From Streptomyces amritsarensis (GTDB lineage Bacteria > Actinomycetota > Actinomycetes > Streptomycetales > Streptomycetaceae), in NCBI RefSeq assembly GCF_001953875.1, contig NZ_MQUR01000052.1, positions 1-54,463 of the forward strand: a stretch of 54,463 bases of DNA. Direction: 5' to 3'. This document shows positions 7,362-14,452 of the stretch, in pieces; positions within the stretch are counted from its first letter, which is position 1; each line of letters opens with the position of its first letter. The notes under the pieces were generated by a model. That model saw only the letters and a list, made by a program, of their open reading frames with translations, had not been told where the DNA came from and ran no database searches. Both the position numbers and the translations under genes were made by a program.

Positions 7362-7850
7362 TCAGTGCAGGACCAGCGCCCAGGCGAGGAGGCCGAGGGC
7401 GACCGTGCACAGCACGGCCCGCCACATGTTGGCGCGCACCCACGGCGCCTCGAAGGCGCGGCGCACCGCGGCGGGATCGCCGATGCGGTCGACCGGGCCG
7501 GCCTGTTCCAGGGCGTTGTTCAGCGGGATGTTGATCCTGGCCGTCACCACCATGGCCGCGAGGTACGCGACGAGAGCGCCGATCAGCGGCCCCAGCGCGT
7601 CCCGACCGCCGCCGCCGACGGCGTGCAGCACCACCGCGGCCGCGCTGAACACGAGCGCGCCCACGTAGCCCAGCAGGAACCAGCCGTTGAGGATGGCCAC
7701 GTTGATCCGCTGCATGGTCTCGATGGCGGTGCGGTCGCCGGCGACCCGCAGCCCCGGCATCACGGATACGGAGAAGCCGTAGAAGAGACCGCTCATCCAG
7801 CCGACGGTGATCGTCGCGGCGATCATCGTCGCCAACCGTGCCGCGTCCAC
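7362..7850 (-). CDS. DUF1772 (anthrone-oxygenase-like) membrane protein
   Basis: A 162-residue protein. The GTG at 7848-7850 lies 6 bases after GGGGGAG, the best start in the frame. Four membrane segments are seen. GWMSGLFYGFSVSVMPGL near residue 20, the RINIPLNNALE motif near residue 105, and AFEAPWVRANMWRAVLCTVALG near the end are characteristic of DUF1772, a family that includes anthrone oxygenases of aromatic polyketide pathways. No polyketide genes are nearby, so a catalytic role is not claimed. Confidence 0.82.
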   Translation of the reverse strand: MDAARLATMIAATITVGWMSGLFYGFSVSVMPGLRVAGDRTAIETMQRINVAILNGWFLLGYVGALVFSAAAVVLHAVGGGGRDALGPLIGALVAYLAAMVVTARINIPLNNALEQAGPVDRIGDPAAVRRAFEAPWVRANMWRAVLCTVALGLLAWALVLH

Positions 7851-8063
7851 GTGGAGCTCCCCCGGATCGAGAATCAGGTCGAGTGCTGGTCTTCGAACGG
7901 TCAAGTCCCGCCGATCATAGGGTGCGGGGGACCGGTGGGGACCCGCGTAGGCTGGCCGAACCTTCGCGTCACCCGCCCACCCCCGCCGGCGCCCGCCGGC
8001 CCCTCCCAGCACCTCCCAGCACTGCACCTCGCCTCGCCTCACCGCCGAACGGAGCCGCCCGCC

Positions 8064-9425
8064 ATGCTGACCGCCCTCACCGGTGTCCACGGGGACCGCG
8101 CGGACGCCGTCACCGTCGCCGGCCGTACCGCCTCCTACGAGGAACTCCTGGGCGCCGCCCGCCAGGTGGCGGCCGATCTCGCCGCGTCGGGGGTCCCGGT
8201 GTTCGCGGTGACCGCGACGGCCTCCCTGGAGACGGTGGCCGCCGTGGTCGGTGCGCTGCTCGCGGGCGTCCCGTGCGTCCCCCTGCCGCCCGACGCGGGT
8301 CCGGCCGAGCGGGGCCACATCCTGCGCGACTCCGGGGCCCGCACCCTCGAGGTCGACTTCGCCCGCCGTTCGGACAGGGCCCCCGCCCCCGCCGCCGCCC
8401 GCACTCCCGACGATCCCGCGCTGATCCTCTACACCTCCGGCACCACCGGCGCCCCCAAGGGCGTGGTCCTCAGCAGCGCCGCGATCACCGCCGACCTGGA
8501 CGCGCTCGCCGAGGCCTGGCAGTGGAGCGCCGAGGACACTCTGGTCCACGGACTCCCGCTGTTCCACGTCCACGGCCTCGTCCTCGGCGTCCTCGGCGCC
8601 CTGCGCACCGGCAGCCGCCTCGTGCACACCGGCCGGCCGACGCCCGAGGCGTACGCGGCCGCGGGCGGCAGCCTGTACTTCGGCGTGCCGACCGTGTGGT
8701 CCCGCATCGCCCGCGAGCCGCACGCCGCGGCCGCCCTGTCGGGGGCCCGGCTCCTGGTGTCGGGCAGCGCGGCGCTGCCCGCGCCGGTCTTCCGGGACAT
8801 CGAGGGTGCGAGCGGACACCGCATCGTCGAGCGGTACGGGATGACGGAAACGCTGATCACCGTGAGCGGCCGGGCCGGCGGCGACCTCCCCCCGGGCACG
8901 GTCGGCACCCCGCTGCCGGGCATCACCACCCGCATCGCCGCCGAGGACGGCGCGGAGATCGGCGAACTCCAGCTGACCGGCCCCACCCTCTTCTCCGGCT
9001 ACCTGGGCCGCCCCGAGGCCACCGCCGCCGCGTACACCGAGGACGGCTGGTTCCGTACGGGCGACATCGCGGCCGTCGGCGAGCAGGACGGCGTCCACCG
9101 GATCGTGGGCCGCGCCTCCACCGACATGATCAAGTCCGGCGGTTACCGGATCGGCGCGGGCGAGATCGAGAACGCACTCCTGGACCATCCCCGGGTCCGG
9201 GAGGCGGCCGTGGTCGGTGTCCCCGACGCGGACCTGGGCCAGCGGATCGTCGCGTTCGTCGTCGCCGAGGGCGTCACCGGAGCCGAGCTGACCGACTTCG
9301 TCGCCGCCCACCTCTCGGTCCACAAACGCCCCCGCGAGGTCCGCTTCGTCGAGGCGGTCCCGCGCAACGCCATGGGCAAGCCGCAAAAGCGCCTCCTCCT
9401 GGAGGAGCCGTCCGGGAAAGCCTGA
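8064..9425 (+). CDS. Acyl-CoA synthetase, MatB-like (malonyl-CoA synthetase family)
   Basis: A 453-residue adenylate-forming enzyme. Core motifs are in order: A3 LYTSGTTGAPKG (about residue 125), LPLFHVHGLVLG, A5 RYGMTETL, A7 GWFRTGD, A8 KSGGYRIGAGEIE, and the A10 Lys in AMGKPQKR. The whole length, including the compact N-terminal domain, follows my memory of Streptomyces malonyl-CoA synthetase MatB, which activates malonate or methylmalonate. The substrate is inferred from family resemblance only. It makes acyl-AMP then acyl-CoA in the cytoplasm. No clear ribosome site precedes the ATG. It is divergent from the DUF1772 gene. Confidence 0.85.
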   Translation: MLTALTGVHGDRADAVTVAGRTASYEELLGAARQVAADLAASGVPVFAVTATASLETVAAVVGALLAGVPCVPLPPDAGPAERGHILRDSGARTLEVDFARRSDRAPAPAAARTPDDPALILYTSGTTGAPKGVVLSSAAITADLDALAEAWQWSAEDTLVHGLPLFHVHGLVLGVLGALRTGSRLVHTGRPTPEAYAAAGGSLYFGVPTVWSRIAREPHAAAALSGARLLVSGSAALPAPVFRDIEGASGHRIVERYGMTETLITVSGRAGGDLPPGTVGTPLPGITTRIAAEDGAEIGELQLTGPTLFSGYLGRPEATAAAYTEDGWFRTGDIAAVGEQDGVHRIVGRASTDMIKSGGYRIGAGEIENALLDHPRVREAAVVGVPDADLGQRIVAFVVAEGVTGAELTDFVAAHLSVHKRPREVRFVEAVPRNAMGKPQKRLLLEEPSGKA

Positions 9426-9806
9426 GAACGCGGGGTCCGGCGCCGCGCCGACCACCGCTGCGGCGCTCCGCCTGCTCGCCGGACAGCGGGGCGGGGCCCG
9501 ATGCGCGGCGACAGGGCCGCCGGCGGGACCCACTGGCGGATGGTGCGAGTTCCTCCACGGCCGTCCTGCCCCCCCGCGCGACCACAGCGTTGCGCCACGG
9601 ACGGCCCGCGGCGGCGGGCCGGCGGTTCTGATCCCGGCGCCGTACGCGACCGGCCGGGTGACCCCGGCCGGTCCGACGGCCGCGCACGGCGCCGCCGGGC
9701 ACGTTCCGGGGCAAGGATGAACGAGCTCGCGCCTCCGCGGCACCGAGCCGACGCCGATGCCGCCGGACGCCGGAAGCCGGCGCGGGGGAGAGGACGAAGA
9801 CCCACG
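9426..9806. other. Intergenic stretch with a hairpin
   Basis: About 380 bases with no gene. The hairpin at 9648-9673 is the main structure, and a smaller one (GGCCCGC/GCGGGCC) lies at 9603-9620. Confidence 0.5.
9648..9673. terminator. Hairpin, possible terminator
   Basis: Perfect 11-bp arms GACCGGCCGGG and CCCGGCCGGTC with a 4-base loop, about 220 bases after the synthetase gene and before the PPOX gene on the same strand. Confidence 0.4.
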
Positions 9807-10364
9807 ATGCCGCCGCAGGGATCCGCCGAGCAGCCCACGACCGAACTCGACGCCCGCTACAGCTCCGCGCTCAACCCGCGCCCGGGCGCCCGCGAAGTCA
9901 CCGCCACCGACTGGTCCGAGGCCCAGCGGCAGCTGGGCGCCGCCGAGATCTTCTGGTTGTCGACGGTGCGGCCCGACGGCCGGCTCCACGTCACCCCCGT
10001 GATCGCGGCCTGGCACGACGGGGTCATGTACTTCTCCACCGGACCGGGCGAGCAGAAGGCGAAGAACCTGGCACACCACGACCACTGCGCGCTCACCACC
10101 GGCGGGAACGCGCTCACCGAAGGCCTCGACCTCGTGGTCGAGGGCCGGGCGCAGCAGGTATCCGATCCTGCCCGGCTGGAGGAGGTGATCACGGCGTACG
10201 AGACGAAGTACGGCCCGCACATCACCTCCCCCGAGGGCACCTTCCACGGGATCGACGACGCATTCCGGCAGGGGACCGCGGTGGTCTTCGCGGTGGCCCC
10301 GACCACCGCGTACGGATTCGGCCGCGACGGCGGCGTCTACAGCCACACCCGCTGGACCTTCTGA
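9807..10364 (+). CDS. PPOX-class (pyridoxamine 5'-phosphate oxidase-like) flavoprotein
   Basis: A 185-residue cytosolic split-barrel protein. The segment FWLSTVRPDGRLHVTPVIAAWHDGVMYFSTGPGEQKAKNL is the typical strand-turn-strand with flavin- or F420-binding residues, followed by LDLVVEGRAQQVSD and a C-terminal GFGRDGGVYSHTRWTF. The ATG at 9807 lies behind a purine-rich GGGGGAGAGGA. Family members reduce small substrates or bind FMN/F420, and the substrate here is unknown. It converges on the sigma-factor gene with only 12 bases between the stops. Confidence 0.82.
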   Translation: MPPQGSAEQPTTELDARYSSALNPRPGAREVTATDWSEAQRQLGAAEIFWLSTVRPDGRLHVTPVIAAWHDGVMYFSTGPGEQKAKNLAHHDHCALTTGGNALTEGLDLVVEGRAQQVSDPARLEEVITAYETKYGPHITSPEGTFHGIDDAFRQGTAVVFAVAPTTAYGFGRDGGVYSHTRWTF

Positions 10365-10376
10365 GCAACCCGCCCC

Positions 10377-11534
10377 TCAACCGGACGGACCGGCGCCGAG
10401 CAGGGCGTTGATCCGGGCCGCCTGACGCGTCAGGTGATCGCGCTCGGCGAGGTTCGCAGCCTTAAGGGCCGCCTCCGCGTACAGCCGCGCCGCCGTCGCC
10501 AGGTCGCCGTCGCGCTCGTGGAGGTACGCCGCCACCGCGGTGTGCCGGGGCAGCGCACCGTCCACCGCCGCCAGCGCCGCCAGACCCGCCCGCGGGCCGT
10601 CGGCCTCGCCCACTGCCACCGCACGGTTGAGCCGTACCACCGGGCTGTCGGTCAGGCACGCGAGTTCGTCGTACCACTCGACGATCTGCGGCCAGTCCGT
10701 CTCCCCGGCGGCGGGCGCGTCCGCATGGAGCGCCGCGATCGCGGCCTGGGCCTGGAACTCCCCCAACCGGTCGCGGGCCAGCGCCCCCTGCAGCACCGCG
10801 ACACCCTCGGAGATCATCCGGGCGTCCCACCGGCCCCGGTCCTGCTCGGCGAGCGGCACCAGGCTGCCGTCGGGCGCGGTGCGAGCGGCCCGCCGGGCGT
10901 GGTGGAGCAGCATCAGCGCGAGCAGCCCCGCCACCTCGGGATGGTCCACGCGGGCCGCGAGCTGCCGGGTGAGCCGGATGGCCTCCGCGGCGAGGTCGAC
11001 GTCGCCGGAGTAGCCCTCGTTGAACACCAGGTAGAGGACACGCAGCACGGTGGCGACGTCACCGGGCTGGTCGAAGCGCACCCCGGAGACGGTGCGCTTG
11101 GCCCGGCTGATCCGCTGCGCCATGGTCGCCTCGGGCACCAGGTAGGCCCGGGCGATCTGGCGGGTGGTGAGCCCGCCGACGGCCCGCAGGGTGAGGGCGA
11201 CCGCCGACGAGGGCGTCAGCGACGGGTGCGCGCACAGGAAGTACAGCTGGAGCGTGTCGTCCACCGAGGCTGCGGGGCCGGGCGCCGGCTCCCGGTCGAC
11301 GAGGTCCTCCCGCCGCCGGCGGGAGGCGTCGGCCCGGGTCGCGTCGAGGAAACGGCGCCATGCCACGGTGACCAGCCAGCCCTTGGCGTCCCGCGGCGGG
11401 TCGCCCGGCCAGACGCGCACCGCCTCGACCAGCGCGTCCTGTACGGCGTCCTCGGCCGCCGCGAAGTCGGCTCCGCGGCGGACGAGGACGGCGATCACGC
11501 CGGGCGTGAGGCTCCGCAGGAGGACCCCGTCCAT
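10377..11534 (-). CDS. ECF42-type RNA polymerase sigma factor with C-terminal TPR-like domain
   Basis: The protein has 385 residues from MDGVLLRSLTPGVIAVL, much longer than a normal ECF sigma. Regions sigma-2 (AAEDAVQDALVEAVRVWPGDPPRDAKGWLVTVAWRRFLD) and sigma-4 (LTTRQIARAYLVPEATMAQRISRAKR) are followed by about 200 residues of helical repeats (DUF6596-like) including VLRVLYLVFNEGYSGD and LNRAVAV, which defines group ECF42. These have no anti-sigma factor, and the C-terminal extension controls activity. The YCII/DGPF gene lies directly upstream, 7 bases away, and its stop overlaps the GGAG ribosome site of this gene, so the two form one operon. Confidence 0.9.
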   Translation of the reverse strand: MDGVLLRSLTPGVIAVLVRRGADFAAAEDAVQDALVEAVRVWPGDPPRDAKGWLVTVAWRRFLDATRADASRRRREDLVDREPAPGPAASVDDTLQLYFLCAHPSLTPSSAVALTLRAVGGLTTRQIARAYLVPEATMAQRISRAKRTVSGVRFDQPGDVATVLRVLYLVFNEGYSGDVDLAAEAIRLTRQLAARVDHPEVAGLLALMLLHHARRAARTAPDGSLVPLAEQDRGRWDARMISEGVAVLQGALARDRLGEFQAQAAIAALHADAPAAGETDWPQIVEWYDELACLTDSPVVRLNRAVAVGEADGPRAGLAALAAVDGALPRHTAVAAYLHERDGDLATAARLYAEAALKAANLAERDHLTRQAARINALLGAGPSG

Positions 11535-11541
11535 CCCGCCG

Positions 11542-11949
11542 TCACTCCGTGATGGTGGGCGGCGCGGACAGGAACGGGCGCACCTCGAGCCACTCGTGGA
11601 TCGGCTTCCCACCGGCGCCGGGAGCGGCGGACAGCTCCCCGGCCAGCTCGACGGCGCGCTCGTAGCTGTCGACGTCGATCACCATCCAGCCGGCGATCAG
11701 GTCCTTGGTCTCGGCGAACGGCCCGTCGGTGACCGGAGGCCGCCCCTCACCGTCGTACCGCACCCACGCACCCTCGGGTGCCAGCGCCTGCCCGTCGACG
11801 AACTCGCCGCTCTCCTCGAGCCGCGCCGCGAAGTCGTTCATGTACTGCACGTGGTCGGAGATCTCCTCCTGCGTCCACCGGTCCATGGGGACGTCGTTGA
11901 TCGCGGCGGGGGCGCCGCGGTAGTGCTTGAGCAGCAGGTACTTCGCCAT
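11542..11949 (-). CDS. YCII-related DGPF-domain protein
   Basis: A 135-residue protein starting MAKYLLLKHYRG. It has the hallmark motif VTDGPFAETKDLIAGWMVIDVDSYERAVELA (about residues 73-103), the DGPF/YCII fold. Such proteins are the usual partners and targets of ECF42 sigma factors. The mechanism is unknown. A promoter matching the ECF42 consensus lies 53-79 bases upstream, suggesting that the sigma factor drives its own operon. Confidence 0.9.
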   Translation of the reverse strand: MAKYLLLKHYRGAPAAINDVPMDRWTQEEISDHVQYMNDFAARLEESGEFVDGQALAPEGAWVRYDGEGRPPVTDGPFAETKDLIAGWMVIDVDSYERAVELAGELSAAPGAGGKPIHEWLEVRPFLSAPPTITE

Positions 11950-12001
11950 GGTGCATCTCCTCGGTGCTGGTGCGACCCATTCTGGTCGCCTGCACACCGG
12001 G

Positions 12002-12028
12002 GACGGAGCAGGAAACCGGTTCTCGACA
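12002..12028 (-). promoter_or_regulatory. ECF42-type promoter
   Basis: On the minus strand TGTCGA (12028-12023) is followed after exactly 17 bases by CGTC (12005-12002). As I recall, the motif reported for the S. venezuelae ECF42 sigma is TGTCGA at -35 and CG(A/T)C at -10. The transcript would start about 45 bases before the YCII gene. Confidence 0.65.
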
Positions 12029-12275
12029 TCCCCGCCCGAAGGATTTTCGTCGATCCGGTGGATGGCGTCCCGCAGCGCGGCACCGCCGCCGCCGGCGCCG
12101 GGGGGAACGCGCCGGACCGGGCCCCGCAACCATCGAAATGATGATGCTCGGGCGCCAGTCGGGCTGAGCCCCGCACGCCGGGCGACCTCTCGGCGGGCAG
12201 TGGCCATAGCCTGCCGACAACCCGTCCACAAGCCGGACTGCGTCCCGCCACTCCGGCATTCCCCTGGAGGTCGCA

Positions 12276-12548
12276 TTGTCCCGTCCACCGCAGCCGTTCG
12301 GCACGGTCGTCAGCACCGCCGGCGTCAACCTGCGCCGGTACCCCAGCACGGATTCCTCCGTCGTGGGCAAACTGAGCCACGGCGCCGAGATCGGTCTGCA
12401 CAGCAAGGTGCACGCCCAGACCATCGACGGCAACAGCATCTGGTACCTGCTGCGTGACGAGGCCGTCTGGGTCGCCGCGCGCCACGTCGACAACACTGGA
12501 GAGGTCCCGCTGTCCAAGGACGTCCAACCGGCCTCCCCCCAGGGCTGA
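12276..12548 (+). CDS. Bacterial SH3-domain protein
   Basis: A 90-residue protein starting at TTG, which lies 5 bases after a strong GGAGG. The single domain FGTVVSTAGVNLRRYPSTDSSVVGKLSHGAEIGL...WYLLRDEAVWVAARHVDN (about residues 8-74) matches the SH3b pattern G-VNVRxxPSxxSxVVGxLxxG. There is no signal peptide, which is odd for a domain that usually binds cell wall. The tail is a short disordered stretch. The role is unclear. Confidence 0.75.
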   Translation: MSRPPQPFGTVVSTAGVNLRRYPSTDSSVVGKLSHGAEIGLHSKVHAQTIDGNSIWYLLRDEAVWVAARHVDNTGEVPLSKDVQPASPQG

Positions 12549-12565
12549 ACCGCTCCACGGACCGT

Positions 12566-12604
12566 CCGGAAGGGGGCGCGGAGTATCGTCCTGCCCCCTT
12601 CCGG
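12566..12604. terminator. Bidirectional hairpin terminator
   Basis: Perfect 12-bp arms CCGGAAGGGGGC and GCCCCCTTCCGG around a 15-base loop, 18 bases after the SH3 gene. It is shared with the convergent permease gene ending at 12701. Confidence 0.75.
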
Positions 12605-12700
12605 CGGCGCCGGCACCGGCTGCGGGCCGCCGGGCCGAACACGCCTCGTCGACGATCGGCGGAACGCCACATGGCCGGTGTCAGCGGCGCCGCGCGCGCG

Positions 12701-13567
12701 TCAGGGATGCCGGCGGCGCAGAAGCGCGAAGGTCACGACGAGCGCGACGGCGGCGAGCAGCAGCAGAATGCCGCTTTCGACCAGTTGCAGTGGCCAGAAG
12801 TGCGACTCGGGGTGGTGGCGGGCCCCGATGCGGTCGAGCGGGCCGGAGAAGTCCCAGACGTCCCCGCCGCGCGGGGGGCCGTCGAGGGCGGGCCACAGCC
12901 GGGGGCGGACCAGGGTCAGGGCCACCCCGACGGTCCCGACCGAGGCCACCGCCGCGGCCATCGCGGGCACCATGCGTCCGATCACCAGGCCGGCCAGCGC
13001 GCCGACGGCGATACCGAAGAGCGCGGAGGCCGCCGCCACCGGTCCGATGACCCCGTAGAAGGGGAAGACGTACCAGTGGACGGGGTACCAGGTGCCCAGG
13101 GTTGCCTGCCGGATCCAAGCCGCCAGTACCGCGCACGCGGGCAGCAGGAGCAGCACGGCGGCGACCGGAACCGCCAGCCTGGCGGCGAGCCAGCGCGCCG
13201 GGCTGACCGACTGGGTCCACTGGAGGCGGTACGTCCCGGAGCCCAGCTCGCGCCCGATCAGCGGGCCCGCGACGAACGCGGCGAGGAGCAGAGGCAGCGC
13301 CGTCACGGCGAGCGCGACGAAGTGGAACGTCTTCTGGAAGTACAGGCTGCGGGAGAGGAAGCCGCGGACCTGGACACCGCAGCCGGGGACCGTCCGCTCC
13401 ACCTCGCAGCCGGTCGCGGCGAGGTCCTCCGCCAGGGACTGGACGTACCAGCGGCCGGCGGGCAGGAGGACTGCGGCGAGCAGTACGAGGGCCAGTGCCG
13501 CCCACAGGACGTGGCGGTGCAGCCGGACCGTGGCCAGGACCGGGCCGCGCAGATCGGAGAGCGTCAT
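12701..13567 (-). CDS. ABC-2 type transporter permease
   Basis: A 288-residue membrane protein with about six membrane segments: WAALALVLLAAVLL, a long extracytoplasmic loop with two Cys, FVALAVTALPLLLAAFVAGPLIG, ARLAVPVAAVLLLLPACAVLAAW, then the GVIGPVAAASALFGIAVGALAGLVIG pair and a last segment near LLLLAAVALVVTFALL. The ELGSGTYRLQWTQSVSPARWL coupling segment (about residue 125) is standard for GntR-linked ABC-2 permeases. The ATG overlaps the stop of the preceding 65-codon ORF (ATGA). The ATPase it should pair with appears degenerate, so it may depend on an ATPase encoded elsewhere. Confidence 0.8.
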   Translation of the reverse strand: MTLSDLRGPVLATVRLHRHVLWAALALVLLAAVLLPAGRWYVQSLAEDLAATGCEVERTVPGCGVQVRGFLSRSLYFQKTFHFVALAVTALPLLLAAFVAGPLIGRELGSGTYRLQWTQSVSPARWLAARLAVPVAAVLLLLPACAVLAAWIRQATLGTWYPVHWYVFPFYGVIGPVAAASALFGIAVGALAGLVIGRMVPAMAAAVASVGTVGVALTLVRPRLWPALDGPPRGGDVWDFSGPLDRIGARHHPESHFWPLQLVESGILLLLAAVALVVTFALLRRRHP

Positions 13568-13761
13568 GCCGCTGCCTCCACAGCCGCGGTGAGCAGGGCC
13601 GGGACATCGGGGGCAGCCCCCAGGCGGGTGAGTGCCCGCTCCTCCGAGGTGTTGGCCCTGCCGGCGCTGTCGGGGCCGATCAGGGCGCTCAAGCGGGCGG
13701 CGCGGAGCCGTAAGCGGTGGAACCTCCGCCCGAGGCCGTGCGCATCCATGGTTTGGGTCAT
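13564..13761 (-). pseudogene. Collapsed ABC transporter ATP-binding gene (65 codons)
   Basis: The ORF starts MTQTMDAHGLGRRF, the usual start of the ATPase in GntR-ABC-permease operons (MDAHGLGKRYG.. as I recall it). The next part ALIGPDSAGRANTSEE looks like a ruined Walker A region, where GPNGAGKTT is expected: the Lys-Thr-Thr is gone. Only about 30 further residues follow (..PDVPALLTAAVEAAA), with no Walker B, signature or H-loop. Normal ATPases of this type are about 290-300 residues. Both ends keep the ATGA overlaps with the GntR gene and the permease, so an in-frame internal deletion is likely. It could alternatively be a retained short coupling protein. Confidence 0.6.
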
Positions 13762-14159
13762 CCTTCGTCCCCCCGGTTCGGTTCACTGTCGGATCCGCTC
13801 AGCACGGAGGTGAACAGTGCGGTGATGTCGTCCTGCTCCAAGCCGGCCTGCCGCGCCCGCGCGAGCCACTGGGCGAGTTCGGTGCGCAGCGTGCCGTCCG
13901 CCGCCCTGCCCTCCCCCAGCGTCCGCCGGACGAAGGTGCCGAGCCCTCTGCGGCCCTCCACCAGTCCCTCACGTTCGAGCTCGCGGTAGGCCTTGAGCAC
14001 GGTGTTGGGGTTGATGGCGAGAGCCTCGACCACCTCACGGGCGGTGGGCAGCCGATCCCCGGGCTCCAACAGGCCCAGGCGCAGGGCCTGTTTGGTCTGG
14101 TGGACGATCTGGAGATAGGTGGCCACACCGCTGCCCCGGTCGATGCGGTACTCGATCAC
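13758..14159 (-). CDS. GntR family regulator, YtrA subfamily
   Basis: A 133-residue protein starting at GTG, 10 bases after GGAGG. The winged helix spans residues 8-76: GVATYLQIVHQTKQALRLGLLEPGDRLPTAREVVEALAINPNTVLKAYRELEREGLVEGRRGLGTFV is a textbook GntR/YtrA domain. The C-terminus is short and helical, with no large effector domain. YtrA regulators repress their own ABC operon in response to cell-envelope agents. The stop overlaps the next ORF (ATGA), so regulator, ATPase remnant and permease form one operon. Confidence 0.9.
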   Translation of the reverse strand: MIEYRIDRGSGVATYLQIVHQTKQALRLGLLEPGDRLPTAREVVEALAINPNTVLKAYRELEREGLVEGRRGLGTFVRRTLGEGRAADGTLRTELAQWLARARQAGLEQDDITALFTSVLSGSDSEPNRGDEG

Positions 14160-14452
14160 GCCTGCTCATCCTCCTTTCACTAAGGAAGTAGCGAAATGGT
14201 GCTGTGCGGGGCCTCTGCTGTCAATGCCGCCTGAGATCGGGACGGATCGCAGCCGTGTTCGAGCGGGTGGCGGACCGGCAGGGGGTGAGCCGCATCTCGG
14301 CGGTACGGCGGACGGCCTCCGGTCGATCGCAAACCGCACGGCCGGTAAAGCGTGGGCCCCTATGGAGTGAATCGGGTCGGAACCCCGTGACCCTTGGCCG
14401 GAACCTTCCATACGGTGGCCCCTCTTCGCTCATCACCACACCTGGGGGGCCG

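Noticed and set aside
5274..9425. A 1383-codon plus-strand frame containing the acyl-CoA synthetase
   Set aside because: Only the part from 8064 is protein-like with the family start. The upstream 930 codons are a shadow of the minus-strand MFS and DUF1772 genes (Arg/Pro/His-rich).
7362..10346. A 994-codon minus-strand frame
   Set aside because: Only its last 162 codons (DUF1772) are real. The rest is the antisense of the synthetase and PPOX genes.
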